DNA of 5,058 nt, taken from contig JACMIM010000111.1 in assembly GCA_014381165.1 (NCBI GenBank), positions 1-5,058 on the forward strand, in the 5' to 3' direction. The stretch's first letter is position 1, and the number at the start of each line of letters is the position of its first letter. Source of the DNA: Roseiflexaceae bacterium. GTDB taxonomy: Bacteria; Chloroflexota; Chloroflexia; Chloroflexales; Roseiflexaceae. Position numbers and translations under genes: made by a program. Below, piece by piece: positions 1 through 5,058 of the stretch. The notes beneath the pieces are model-generated. The model was not told the origin of the DNA and searched no databases. It was given only the letters and a program-made list of their open reading frames with translations.

Positions 1-10
1 AGATACATTA

Positions 11-25
11 TCAGGACTTTCGCTT
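11..25. repeat. Left terminal inverted repeat of the MITE-like element
   Basis: Perfect 15-bp match to the reverse complement of 130-144. It extends to 16 bp (10-25 with 130-145) if the flanking A/T pair is counted. Just inside it, CGCTT-A-AAGCG (21-31) forms a small second palindrome, so the end could fold on its own. Confidence 0.85.
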
Positions 26-64
26 AAAGCGACTTTTTCGCCTGCGGCGGGCAAGGAATTGTTT

Positions 65-112
65 TTTTCTTAGCAGTTTTTTGCGCAGCTGCGCAAAAAA
101 CTGCTAAGAAAA
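65..112. repeat. Perfect 48-bp palindrome (24-bp arms, no spacer)
   Basis: The centre lies between bases 88 and 89, in GCGCAGCTGCGC. Every pair outward to 65/112 is complementary: a GC core, then T6/A6 tracts, then GCAG/CTGC and further A/T pairs. On the plus strand as RNA the stem continues to 59/118 through three G-U wobbles (64/113, 62/115, 61/116), giving about 30 consecutive pairs. It lies 66 bases past the stop codon of the minus-strand gene at 179-1657 and would form a very stable hairpin in that transcript. On neither strand is the stem followed by a T tract (A-rich sequence follows each way), so it is not a canonical intrinsic terminator. It could still stabilise or help end the mRNA. 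Confidence 0.9.
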
Positions 113-129
113 GAGTAAATTTCGGTACC

Positions 130-144
130 AAGCGAAAGTCCTGA
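130..144. repeat. Right terminal inverted repeat of the MITE-like element
   Basis: AAGCGAAAGTCCTGA is the exact reverse complement of 11-25 and is followed by TTA, matching the TTA before the left repeat. It ends 34 bases short of the stop codon of the minus-strand gene that ends at 179, so the insertion lies in the immediate 3' flank of that gene and leaves it intact. Confidence 0.85.
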
Positions 145-178
145 TTACCTCGCAGCGTTGCAAGAAGCGCTACCCAGA

Positions 179-1657
179 CTACCGAGCCGAAAGGGCCGCC
201 GCTTGGGTCAACTCAAGTGCCAGCGTGGCGCGCTTATACGCCTCGGTTGTGACCCCAGCGTACCAGGCAATGAAGCGAGTCCCGGCAAGGAGAAAATTCC
301 AGCGATCGGGCAGTTTGCACGCATAGAACTCCTGAACTGTGGCATGCAAGTGCTTGAAGTTGTGCAGTAGCGTGCCGTTGTCGGTGCAGGCAACGGCGAT
401 CAGCAGGCTAATCAGTGGTTCAGGTGACGCGCCTGTGACTGCATACGCGGCGACTGCCGCCGTGGCAGTACGTTGGTCGTGGGCGGGGAGCGCCCTGCGC
501 AGCGTTTCCAGCAGCGCCGCTGGTTGCTTACCTGCTAGCGCGCGCACGTCTTCCTCATACGGGTACGCACGGCTGGGCACAAATGCGACAAAGCGGAATT
601 GCTCGTCCAGCACACTTGGGCCACGTTCCAGTAGGCTGCCGCCTTGGATTGCAGCAAGCGCTTGGGTCGCAGGGCTCATCGACTGGAGCGCCTCACGTAG
701 CACGTTAGTTGTCGTATTGATATGCATCGGTGCAACCTCGCGGCTTACGGCATCGTAATCGCCGTGCGGCACGGGTTCGGTCATGAGGTAACAGTCGGCG
801 GCGACAAGGCTCACAGCGGCCAGCACCGTCGCAGGCGAACAGCCTTGGCGAGCAAGCGCGCGGGCGGCAAGCTCGGGCCGTTCGGCGGGCGCGGCGGCGT
901 GAAAGGCGGCGCACAGCCCAGCAACGCGCTCGGCTTGGAACTCGTGTTCCGGCGCGCCGTGTTCTAAGCCGTAGCTTTCGCGCAACGTCCTCGCCCGGTC
1001 ATACGAGCAGAATTCACGCGGGAAGCTCGCACTGTAGCGTAATCCCCAGCGTAACATGTCGAAGCCGTGTTTCCAACCGACAAAATCTACCATACCCAGC
1101 GAAAGAACCGGCGTAATAAGGGTATGGTCGTCGGTAATCATTCCTTCCAGACCAATGTCGAGCAGCAGGTCGACCAGCGCGGCGCGCGGCATGTCCTCAG
1201 CCAGCCCACTCAAGCGGTGGTCGGCGCGCATGTATTCGCCGAAGCGCACGTCGGCGCGCAACTGCGTAAGCGAATCGTCGAGCGTTTGTTCGCGGGTGGG
1301 CCAGAACGGCGGCAGCGCCGAAGGGGCGAAGCATGGATCGTGCAGATCGCAGACGACTTGGTACAACGCTTGGATGATCAGCAGCCAGCGTGTGTGGCGC
1401 GGCTGACCGTGGGCAAGGCGGCGGGCGTCCTCGCAGCCGATCATAGCATGCGAAACGAAGCCTAGCAGATTGCGGGCCTGATTGTTGAGGTGGCGTGCAG
1501 CGGCAAGCGCGCCTGCAGCCCAGAGCAGGTCTTCGGCGGCACCGTTGGTCAGCAGCTGGGCAATTTCTTCGACTGCGCTTTCTGGCCGGAGGCTGCGCAG
1601 CCATGCAATCTGTTCTTCGACGTGATCTGTGTCAAGGAAGATTGATGCGTTGTTCAT
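179..1657 (-). CDS. Uncharacterised 492-residue protein encoded behind a sugar ABC importer
   Basis: I cannot name a function. The protein is soluble, largely alpha-helical and Ala/Leu-rich, with no signal peptide, membrane segment or nucleotide-binding motif. Features that look conserved rather than random are an RNLLGFVSHAM stretch (residues 62-72), DDHTLITP (176-183) followed by a GW-K-H-G-F--LRWGLRY stretch (194-208), GCSPATV--AVSLVAADCYL (272-291), MHINTTTNVL (311-320), and LLHNFKHLHATVQEFY (430-445). From memory this order (GFxxHA, GC/GxSPxT, HxxTTxN, HxxK) resembles an unnamed family of long hypothetical proteins in Planctomycetes and other environmental bacteria; this is unverified. 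The repeated histidines (70, 178, 197, 312, 432, 436, 438) could bind a metal or cofactor, which is inference. The ATG at 1657 is preferred because AGGAAAGGAAA sits about 7 bases before it. An in-frame GTG at 1678 would add seven residues that are encoded by this ribosome-binding site itself. It is 129 bases downstream of the second permease on the same strand, so co-transcription is plausible. Confidence 0.85.
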   Translation of the reverse strand: MNNASIFLDTDHVEEQIAWLRSLRPESAVEEIAQLLTNGAAEDLLWAAGALAAARHLNNQARNLLGFVSHAMIGCEDARRLAHGQPRHTRWLLIIQALYQVVCDLHDPCFAPSALPPFWPTREQTLDDSLTQLRADVRFGEYMRADHRLSGLAEDMPRAALVDLLLDIGLEGMITDDHTLITPVLSLGMVDFVGWKHGFDMLRWGLRYSASFPREFCSYDRARTLRESYGLEHGAPEHEFQAERVAGLCAAFHAAAPAERPELAARALARQGCSPATVLAAVSLVAADCYLMTEPVPHGDYDAVSREVAPMHINTTTNVLREALQSMSPATQALAAIQGGSLLERGPSVLDEQFRFVAFVPSRAYPYEEDVRALAGKQPAALLETLRRALPAHDQRTATAAVAAYAVTGASPEPLISLLIAVACTDNGTLLHNFKHLHATVQEFYACKLPDRWNFLLAGTRFIAWYAGVTTEAYKRATLALELTQAAALSAR

Positions 1658-1662
1658 AACCG

Positions 1663-1673
1663 TTTCCTTTCCT
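1663..1673 (-). promoter_or_regulatory. Ribosome-binding site that sets the start of the unknown gene
   Basis: On the minus strand this reads AGGAAAGGAAA, with its nearest GGA 7 bases before the ATG at 1657. This spacing favours that ATG over the upstream in-frame GTG at 1678, which has no well-placed Shine-Dalgarno sequence. Confidence 0.7.
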
Positions 1674-1710
1674 GACACGGCTCGGCATATATTGTTATCT
1701 TGGGGCGCCG

Positions 1711-1720
1711 CACCTCCTTG
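1711..1720 (-). promoter_or_regulatory. Orphan consensus Shine-Dalgarno sequence
   Basis: The minus strand reads CAAGGAGGTG, an essentially perfect complement of the 16S anti-Shine-Dalgarno end. No ATG, GTG or TTG lies 4-14 bases downstream. The next ATG (about 24 bases on) opens only an 18-codon frame that overlaps the start of the unknown gene out of frame. It may be a ribosome standby site, a remnant of a lost start, or chance. Confidence 0.35.
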
Positions 1721-1726
1721 CTAATG

Positions 1727-1765
1727 TGCCCGCTCGCGCAGAGCCGTGCAGGTCGCGAGCCGGCA
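1727..1765 (-). repeat. Intercistronic hairpin (12-bp stem, one mismatch)
   Basis: Bases 1727-1738 (TGCCCGCTCGCG) pair with 1754-1765 (CGCGAGCCGGCA), with a single C-C mismatch at 1731/1761 and a 15-base loop. The stem is GC-rich and begins about 21 bases after the stop codon of the second permease. No T tract follows on the minus strand, so it is more likely an mRNA-processing or stabilising structure, or a partial attenuator before the last gene, than a full terminator. The rest of the 1658-1786 gap holds an AT-rich stretch (AAGATAACAATATAT on the minus strand) that could serve as a weak -10 region, but I see no convincing -35 partner. Confidence 0.55.
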
Positions 1766-1786
1766 GTCGAAAGAATATATGAATAC

Positions 1787-2737
1787 CTAACCCTTCACCG
1801 CACCTTCCAGCATCGCCAGAAAGAAAACTCGGCGCGCGAACAGGAACACCACAACGACCGGCAGCGCCACCGTTACGCAGGCCGCCGCGAGCGCGTTGTA
1901 CGAAATGCCTGAGGCTGCGATGTAATCGTATACGCCATAGATCGCGCCGCGAAAGGCTTGCTGGTTGATCAAAAAATAGTTCAGCGTGAAATCGTTCCAA
2001 ACCTGCACGAACGAGAGTAAAAACACCGAAAACAAACCCGGCGCAGCCAGCGGCACGACGATGCGACCGAGCGCGCCCAGCGGCGTCGCGCCGTCGATCA
2101 GTGCGGCCTGCTCAAGCTCGCGCGGAATGCTGTCGAAGAAGCTCTTCGCAATCCAGATCGCGAACGGCAGCTCGAAGCCAATATAAACGACAATCATAAA
2201 GACGCGGTCGTCGAATCCCGGCAGCGTGCGCCGCAACGCATTGCCGACTTGTAGCAGCGCCAGCAACATGGTCAACAGTGGAACGCCGCTTACCAGCAAG
2301 GTGCCAACCAGCAATGCACGGCGCCCGCGAAAGCGGAAGCGCGAATAGGCGTAGGCCGAAAGCGCAGCGAGCAGCGTTACCAGCGCGGCGGAGCTGCTGG
2401 CGTACAAAATCGTGTTGGGCAAATACGTCGTCCAAATTCGGCCCTCGATCCGAAAACCGGGTGCCGTTGTACTTTCGCGCAGGAGCAGGACACGGGCATA
2501 GCCCTCGGCCACGAACCGACAGGCCGCGATATCGAACGATGCGGTGGCCGTGTCGCACGGCAGCAGAAGCGGGGGCTGGCGGTGGACATCGGCCTCGCGC
2601 TTGAGGGAAAGCACCAGCGTGCTTGCGATCGGAAAAAGCATGACCGCGCAGATGAGCACGAGCGCGCAATTGAGCAACACGGCTAGCGTATGCTTGCGCC
2701 GCCGGAAAGGTGCTATGGATTGTGCTCGTATGGCCAT
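1787..2737 (-). CDS. ABC sugar importer permease, MalG/LacG type (CUT1)
   Basis: Inner-membrane subunit that forms half of the translocation pore of a carbohydrate importer, paired with the permease encoded just upstream. The 316 residues show an arginine-rich cytoplasmic N-terminus, TM1 (about 17-43) ending in the typical SLKREADV, TM2 (105-130) followed by AYAYSRFRFRGRR, TM3 (141-166), TM4 (178-200), then the EAA loop that docks on the ATPase (207-229: E209, A211-A212, D215-G216-A217, I226, P229), TM5 and TM6. VWNDFTLNYFL after TM5 is also typical. The periplasmic loop between TM1 and TM2 is longer than usual and holds two cysteines (61 and 73). The start is the ATG at 2737, one base after the TAG of the previous gene and preceded by GAGGAG; a GTG at 2767 would overlap that gene and is less likely. 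The substrate cannot be read from the sequence. Confidence 0.93.
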   Translation of the reverse strand: MAIRAQSIAPFRRRKHTLAVLLNCALVLICAVMLFPIASTLVLSLKREADVHRQPPLLLPCDTATASFDIAACRFVAEGYARVLLLRESTTAPGFRIEGRIWTTYLPNTILYASSSAALVTLLAALSAYAYSRFRFRGRRALLVGTLLVSGVPLLTMLLALLQVGNALRRTLPGFDDRVFMIVVYIGFELPFAIWIAKSFFDSIPRELEQAALIDGATPLGALGRIVVPLAAPGLFSVFLLSFVQVWNDFTLNYFLINQQAFRGAIYGVYDYIAASGISYNALAAACVTVALPVVVVFLFARRVFFLAMLEGAVKG

Positions 2738-2738
2738 G

Positions 2739-3668
2739 CTACTCCTCTTCCCCAACACTTGAAACACGGATCGTGACGGCGACCAGCGCGATGTTGATCA
2801 CCGTCATACACAGTGAAAGCGCCGCCGCAAGCCCAAAGTCGATCCGGCTAAAGCCGATGACATACAGGAGGTAGCTCAGCACCGTGGTGGCGCTGCCCGG
2901 CCCGCCGCTGGTCATGCTAAACACCATGCCTACACCGTTAATGCCGCCGATCAGCAGATTGAACAGCGCCACCACCACGGTCGGCAGAATCAGCGGGAGC
3001 GTGATAGCACGAAAGGCGTGCCAATGGTTCGCGCCGTCGATTCGGGCGCTTTCCAGCACTTCGGCGGGTACCGTTTGTAGCGCGGCCAGGAGCAGCAGGC
3101 TAATAAACGGTAGCGCTTTCCATGTCGAGGCTAGGATTAGCCACAGCATCGCGGGCGCGGGCGGCAGCGCTAACCCGCGCACCAGCGGCGGTGGTGGCGG
3201 CGAGGTCAGCACCGAGATGCCCTGTGACCCGCCAAAAATCGCCGGGTTGGCGAAGAACGGTGAGAACACCCCGTAGTCCGGAACCACGAACAGCCGCCAA
3301 ACCACCCCGGCGACGACGTCGGAAAGCACCCACGGAATAAAGATTAAGGTGACCGCCACCGCGCTCAACCGGAGCCGCTGGTTGAGCAGCAGCGCGACCA
3401 GCATCGCACCAACCAGCGTCAGCGCCACGTAACCAATCAGAAATACAGCAGTATGGCCCAGACTTTCATAGAACAGGCTGGTTCGCAGCAGGCGCTGAAA
3501 GTTCGCAAGCCCGCGAAAGATATACTGCCCGCTGCTCGGCTCGACACTGTGAAAGCCAAGGTAGACCGTGAACAACGCCGGGTAGATTTGCACCCCCGCG
3601 ACGACCAGAAGTCCCGGTAATAGCAGCCAGAATGGTAACAAGCGCGCCCGTTTGGTAGGTCGTAGCAT
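2739..3668 (-). CDS. ABC sugar importer permease, MalF/UgpA type (CUT1)
   Basis: Inner-membrane pore subunit, partner of the MalG-type permease encoded next. From the ATG at 3668 it has 309 residues: TM1 (about 10-32, LLPFWLLLPGLL), a periplasmic loop with the family signature NFQRLL (56-61), TM2 (70-95), TM3 (102-128), TM4 (173-198, with STWKALPF), the EAA loop (203-225: E206, A208, D211-G212-A213, F219, I222, L224-P225), TM5, the signature TSGGPGSATTVLSYLLY, and TM6. The periplasmic loop between TM3 and TM4 has an unusual proline-rich insertion (five prolines at 157-161, then PPAP at 169-172). The start is uncertain: the ATG at 3668 gives a typical N-terminus but lacks a clear ribosome-binding site, while an in-frame GTG at 3707 adds 13 residues and has purine-rich AAGGA some 14 bases before it. 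The gene ends one base before the next ATG, implying translational coupling. Confidence 0.93.
   Translation of the reverse strand: MLRPTKRARLLPFWLLLPGLLVVAGVQIYPALFTVYLGFHSVEPSSGQYIFRGLANFQRLLRTSLFYESLGHTAVFLIGYVALTLVGAMLVALLLNQRLRLSAVAVTLIFIPWVLSDVVAGVVWRLFVVPDYGVFSPFFANPAIFGGSQGISVLTSPPPPPLVRGLALPPAPAMLWLILASTWKALPFISLLLLAALQTVPAEVLESARIDGANHWHAFRAITLPLILPTVVVALFNLLIGGINGVGMVFSMTSGGPGSATTVLSYLLYVIGFSRIDFGLAAALSLCMTVINIALVAVTIRVSSVGEEE
2742..2747 (-). promoter_or_regulatory. Ribosome-binding site of the MalG-type permease
   Basis: The minus strand reads GAGGAG, four bases before the ATG at 2737 and inside the last codons of the upstream permease. It decides the start in favour of this ATG over the GTG at 2767 and supports coupled translation of the two permeases in equal amounts. 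Confidence 0.75.
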
Positions 3669-3724
3669 ATGTATCGAGTACCCAAAAAACTGGCTGAAAA
3701 GGCTCACCCAAAGCGGCTTTTTCC

Positions 3725-3760
3725 TTGCCCTCCACAGGAGAAACGAAAGCTTTTGGGCAA
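3725..3760 (-). promoter_or_regulatory. Possible RNA fold covering a purine-rich leader between binding protein and permease
   Basis: This lies in the 109-base gap between the binding protein and the first permease. On the minus strand TTGCCC (3760-3755) can pair with GGGCAA (3730-3725), and the inner CTCC (3740-3737) with GGAG (3733-3730), leaving a 15-base bulge. The pairing would cover the GGAGGGCAAGG stretch that looks like a Shine-Dalgarno sequence. The stems are short, so chance is possible. In many importers a structure here keeps the binding protein more abundant than the permeases, and this may be such a case. Confidence 0.3.
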
Positions 3761-3777
3761 CTGCGTAACTCCCATCC

Positions 3778-5058
3778 TTATGGAAATTGGCTGTTGTACT
3801 CGTCCTGGGTCGCCGTGAGCGCGGTGGCGATATCGGCGGTCGGGTCGGTCTTGAGCAGATCGTAGATCACCTTGGTGATCAGTGCTTTTGCCTCGGGAAT
3901 ATGCGCAAGCGATCCATACCATGGGCGGCATGCGCTTGCGCTTGCGGCTTCGACCGCCTGCCTGGCGAGCGGGCCATTGAACGCTGGGTCGGTTTGTAGC
4001 GCCTTGCTGGTTGGCAGGCCGCCATTGGTGCGGGCGATCCAGTCGGTCGTGTTCGGCGCGGTCATAACCCAATTGATATAACTTTTGGCACCTTCGAGAT
4101 TTTTGGCCGTGCGCGGTACGACAAGGCCGTAGAGCTGAAGTGTGCAACCTGGTGTTTGGCCCTCTGGCGCGACGAACGGCGCGGCCCCGAGAGCACCCGC
4201 CGCTACCGCGTCCTCGATGTCCTGTGGCGAGTTCGAGTCAAATACCTGACCGTCTGGTGATGTCAGCGGGTGCAGGTAGTTGCGTGCTACCGCGTAGGAG
4301 ACTGGAAAGGCTCCAGCTGTGCCCTGTTTGAAGCTTTGCTCCTCCTCGAAATTGCCTGCGAACACTGCTTCAGGCGAGTAGCCGCCCGTCGCGATTTGGC
4401 GCATGAAGCTAATCGCTTCGACGTTCTCGGGCCGGTTCAGCAACATCTTGCCGGTGCCGTCGTCATAGCCGCCGCCGAATGAGGACAGCGCCATGAAGAA
4501 ATAGCGAGATGTTGCCTCGCCGTCGAAGGCGGTGTTGGCCCAGTACGTCATCGCGTACTTTCCGTCGGCCTTGAGCGCCGCGCTGGCCTCGAGCAGTGCC
4601 TCGGGGGTCTTTGGAAAACCGTCCTTGTACATGTCGGTGTAATACGCCACCAGCCAGGGCGACTGCGCGATCGGCACGCACATAAGCTTGCCGTCAACGG
4701 TGCATGCCTCAACGGCGTTCGGGTCGAGGTCGGCAAACCACGGCTCGCTCTTAGCCCATTCGACATCCTGAATTGTGTTGTTGAGCATGTACAAGCGCAA
4801 ATCTGCATCGTACCAGGCCATGACATCGGGGGCATCGCCGCCGCTCTGCACCGCCGTCACCAATTTGGTGGTCAGGTCGTAGCCTTGTGGCTGATTCTCC
4901 AGGGTAAACTTGCCCGCGAAATCAGCGTTGAACTTTTCGATCGATTCACGCATGTACGTATTGCCGACACGCTCATTCGCCTGCTCATCGGTGTTGTTCT
5001 GGTCGAAATAATACCAGGTGACAACCTGCTGGCCACCTTCTGACGGGGCAGCAGCAGG
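3778..5058 (-). CDS. ABC importer solute-binding lipoprotein, family 1 (N-terminus off the window)
   Basis: Captures the substrate outside the membrane and delivers it to the two permeases encoded downstream. The reading frame is open from the right edge to the TAA at 3778, giving 426 residues. An internal ATG at 4953 is not the start, because the frame continues upstream through PAAAPSEGGQQVVTWYYFDQ. This is a short Ala/Pro/Ser linker followed by the first beta strand of the mature domain, so the signal peptide and lipobox cysteine are expected just outside. Family 1 landmarks (residues counted from the window edge) are GYDLTTKLVTAVQSGGDAPDV (59-79), DGKLMCVPIAQSPWLVAYYTDMYKD (122-146), KTPEALLEASAALK (150-163), and the C-terminal LEGAKSYINWVM (321-332) with GGLPTSKAL (346-354). 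Aromatic residues at the probable cleft (YWAN, WYG) suit sugar binding. Four cysteines (119, 127, 305, 377) could form two disulfides. The ligand cannot be determined from the sequence. Confidence 0.93.
   Translation of the reverse strand, partial: PAAAPSEGGQQVVTWYYFDQNNTDEQANERVGNTYMRESIEKFNADFAGKFTLENQPQGYDLTTKLVTAVQSGGDAPDVMAWYDADLRLYMLNNTIQDVEWAKSEPWFADLDPNAVEACTVDGKLMCVPIAQSPWLVAYYTDMYKDGFPKTPEALLEASAALKADGKYAMTYWANTAFDGEATSRYFFMALSSFGGGYDDGTGKMLLNRPENVEAISFMRQIATGGYSPEAVFAGNFEEEQSFKQGTAGAFPVSYAVARNYLHPLTSPDGQVFDSNSPQDIEDAVAAGALGAAPFVAPEGQTPGCTLQLYGLVVPRTAKNLEGAKSYINWVMTAPNTTDWIARTNGGLPTSKALQTDPAFNGPLARQAVEAASASACRPWYGSLAHIPEAKALITKVIYDLLKTDPTADIATALTATQDEYNSQFP

Larger units (their letters stand above)
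8..147. mobile_element. MITE-like non-autonomous element with 15-bp terminal inverted repeats and TTA flanks
   Basis: Seen directly: TCAGGACTTTCGCTT at 11-25 is the exact reverse complement of 130-144. The two copies are flanked by the same three bases, TTA at 8-10 and TTA at 145-147, which is what a 3-bp target-site duplication would look like. The element proper is therefore about 134 bp (11-144), has no coding capacity, and carries a long perfect palindrome (65-112). A short direct repeat of the terminal motif lies just inside the left end (GACTTTCGC at 15-23, GACTTTTTCGC at 31-41). Known: 3-bp TNA duplications are typical of the IS1031 subgroup of the IS5 family, and from memory the end sequence resembles AGGACTTACGC-type IS and MITE ends common in cyanobacteria. 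Assignment to any IS family is inference. It could instead be a structured 3' element of the upstream operon. Confidence 0.6.

Noticed and set aside
65..112. Canonical Rho-independent terminator
   Set aside because: The stem is strong, but no T tract follows it in either direction; A-rich sequence follows both ways.
21..145. CRISPR array
   Set aside because: The repeats here are inverted, not regularly spaced direct repeats, and no cas gene is present.
158..967. Open frames on the plus strand across 158-370, 339-758 and 722-967
   Set aside because: They lie opposite the 492-residue minus-strand gene, have Arg/Ser/Ala-rich composition typical of antisense frames in GC-rich DNA, and show no domain or ribosome-binding site.
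1056..1465. Two overlapping plus-strand open frames (1056-1406, 1067-1465)
   Set aside because: Both are antisense to the same minus-strand gene and overlap each other. The protein sequences look like frame shadows.
3710..3723. A second copy of part of the MITE-like element (13 of 14 bases match 26-39)
   Set aside because: A match of this length with one mismatch is expected by chance in 5 kb, and neither terminal repeat nor palindrome is nearby.
3704..4147. A 147-residue minus-strand frame overlapping the end of the binding protein
   Set aside because: It is out of frame with the binding protein, rich in Arg/Gln/Pro without domain features, and covers conserved binding-protein sequence in the true frame.
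3778..4953. Binding protein starting at the internal ATG at 4953
   Set aside because: The frame stays open to the window edge and its upstream residues include the mature protein's linker and first beta strand, so this Met is internal.

Overview
The window looks like a piece of a bacterial chromosome of fairly high GC. All four genes I can support lie on the minus strand, so the reading order runs from the right edge to the left. I infer a Chloroflexota-like (filamentous, GC-rich, chemo- or photoheterotrophic) host. The grounds are the general style of the proteins: an Ala/Pro/Ser-rich linker at the front of the mature binding protein and GC-rich CUT1 permeases. No phylogenetic marker is present, so this is only a working guess.

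From right to left, the first gene is a solute-binding lipoprotein of the family 1 sugar-binding type (3778-5058), whose signal peptide lies beyond the right edge. A 109-base gap with possible RNA structure follows. Next come two MalF/MalG-type inner-membrane permeases (2739-3668 and 1787-2737), separated by one base and clearly co-translated. A 129-base gap holds a strong imperfect hairpin and an unused perfect Shine-Dalgarno-like sequence. The last gene (179-1657) encodes a 492-residue cytoplasmic protein of unknown function. The three transport genes are the membrane and capture parts of one ABC importer for a sugar or oligosaccharide. The ATP-hydrolysing subunit is not in the window and must be supplied from elsewhere, as is common for CUT1 importers.

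Downstream of the last gene, the first ~150 bases hold a compact non-coding element. A perfect 15-bp terminal inverted repeat (11-25 and 130-144) is flanked on both sides by TTA and encloses a perfect 48-bp palindrome (65-112). This looks like a small non-autonomous transposable element (MITE-like). It is AT-rich compared with its surroundings and sits 34 bases beyond the stop codon of the unknown gene.

The items most worth a second look are this nested inverted-repeat element, the uncharacterised 492-residue protein tied to a sugar importer, and the unusual periplasmic insertions in both permeases. I see no CRISPR array, tRNA, rRNA, defence system or transposase gene.
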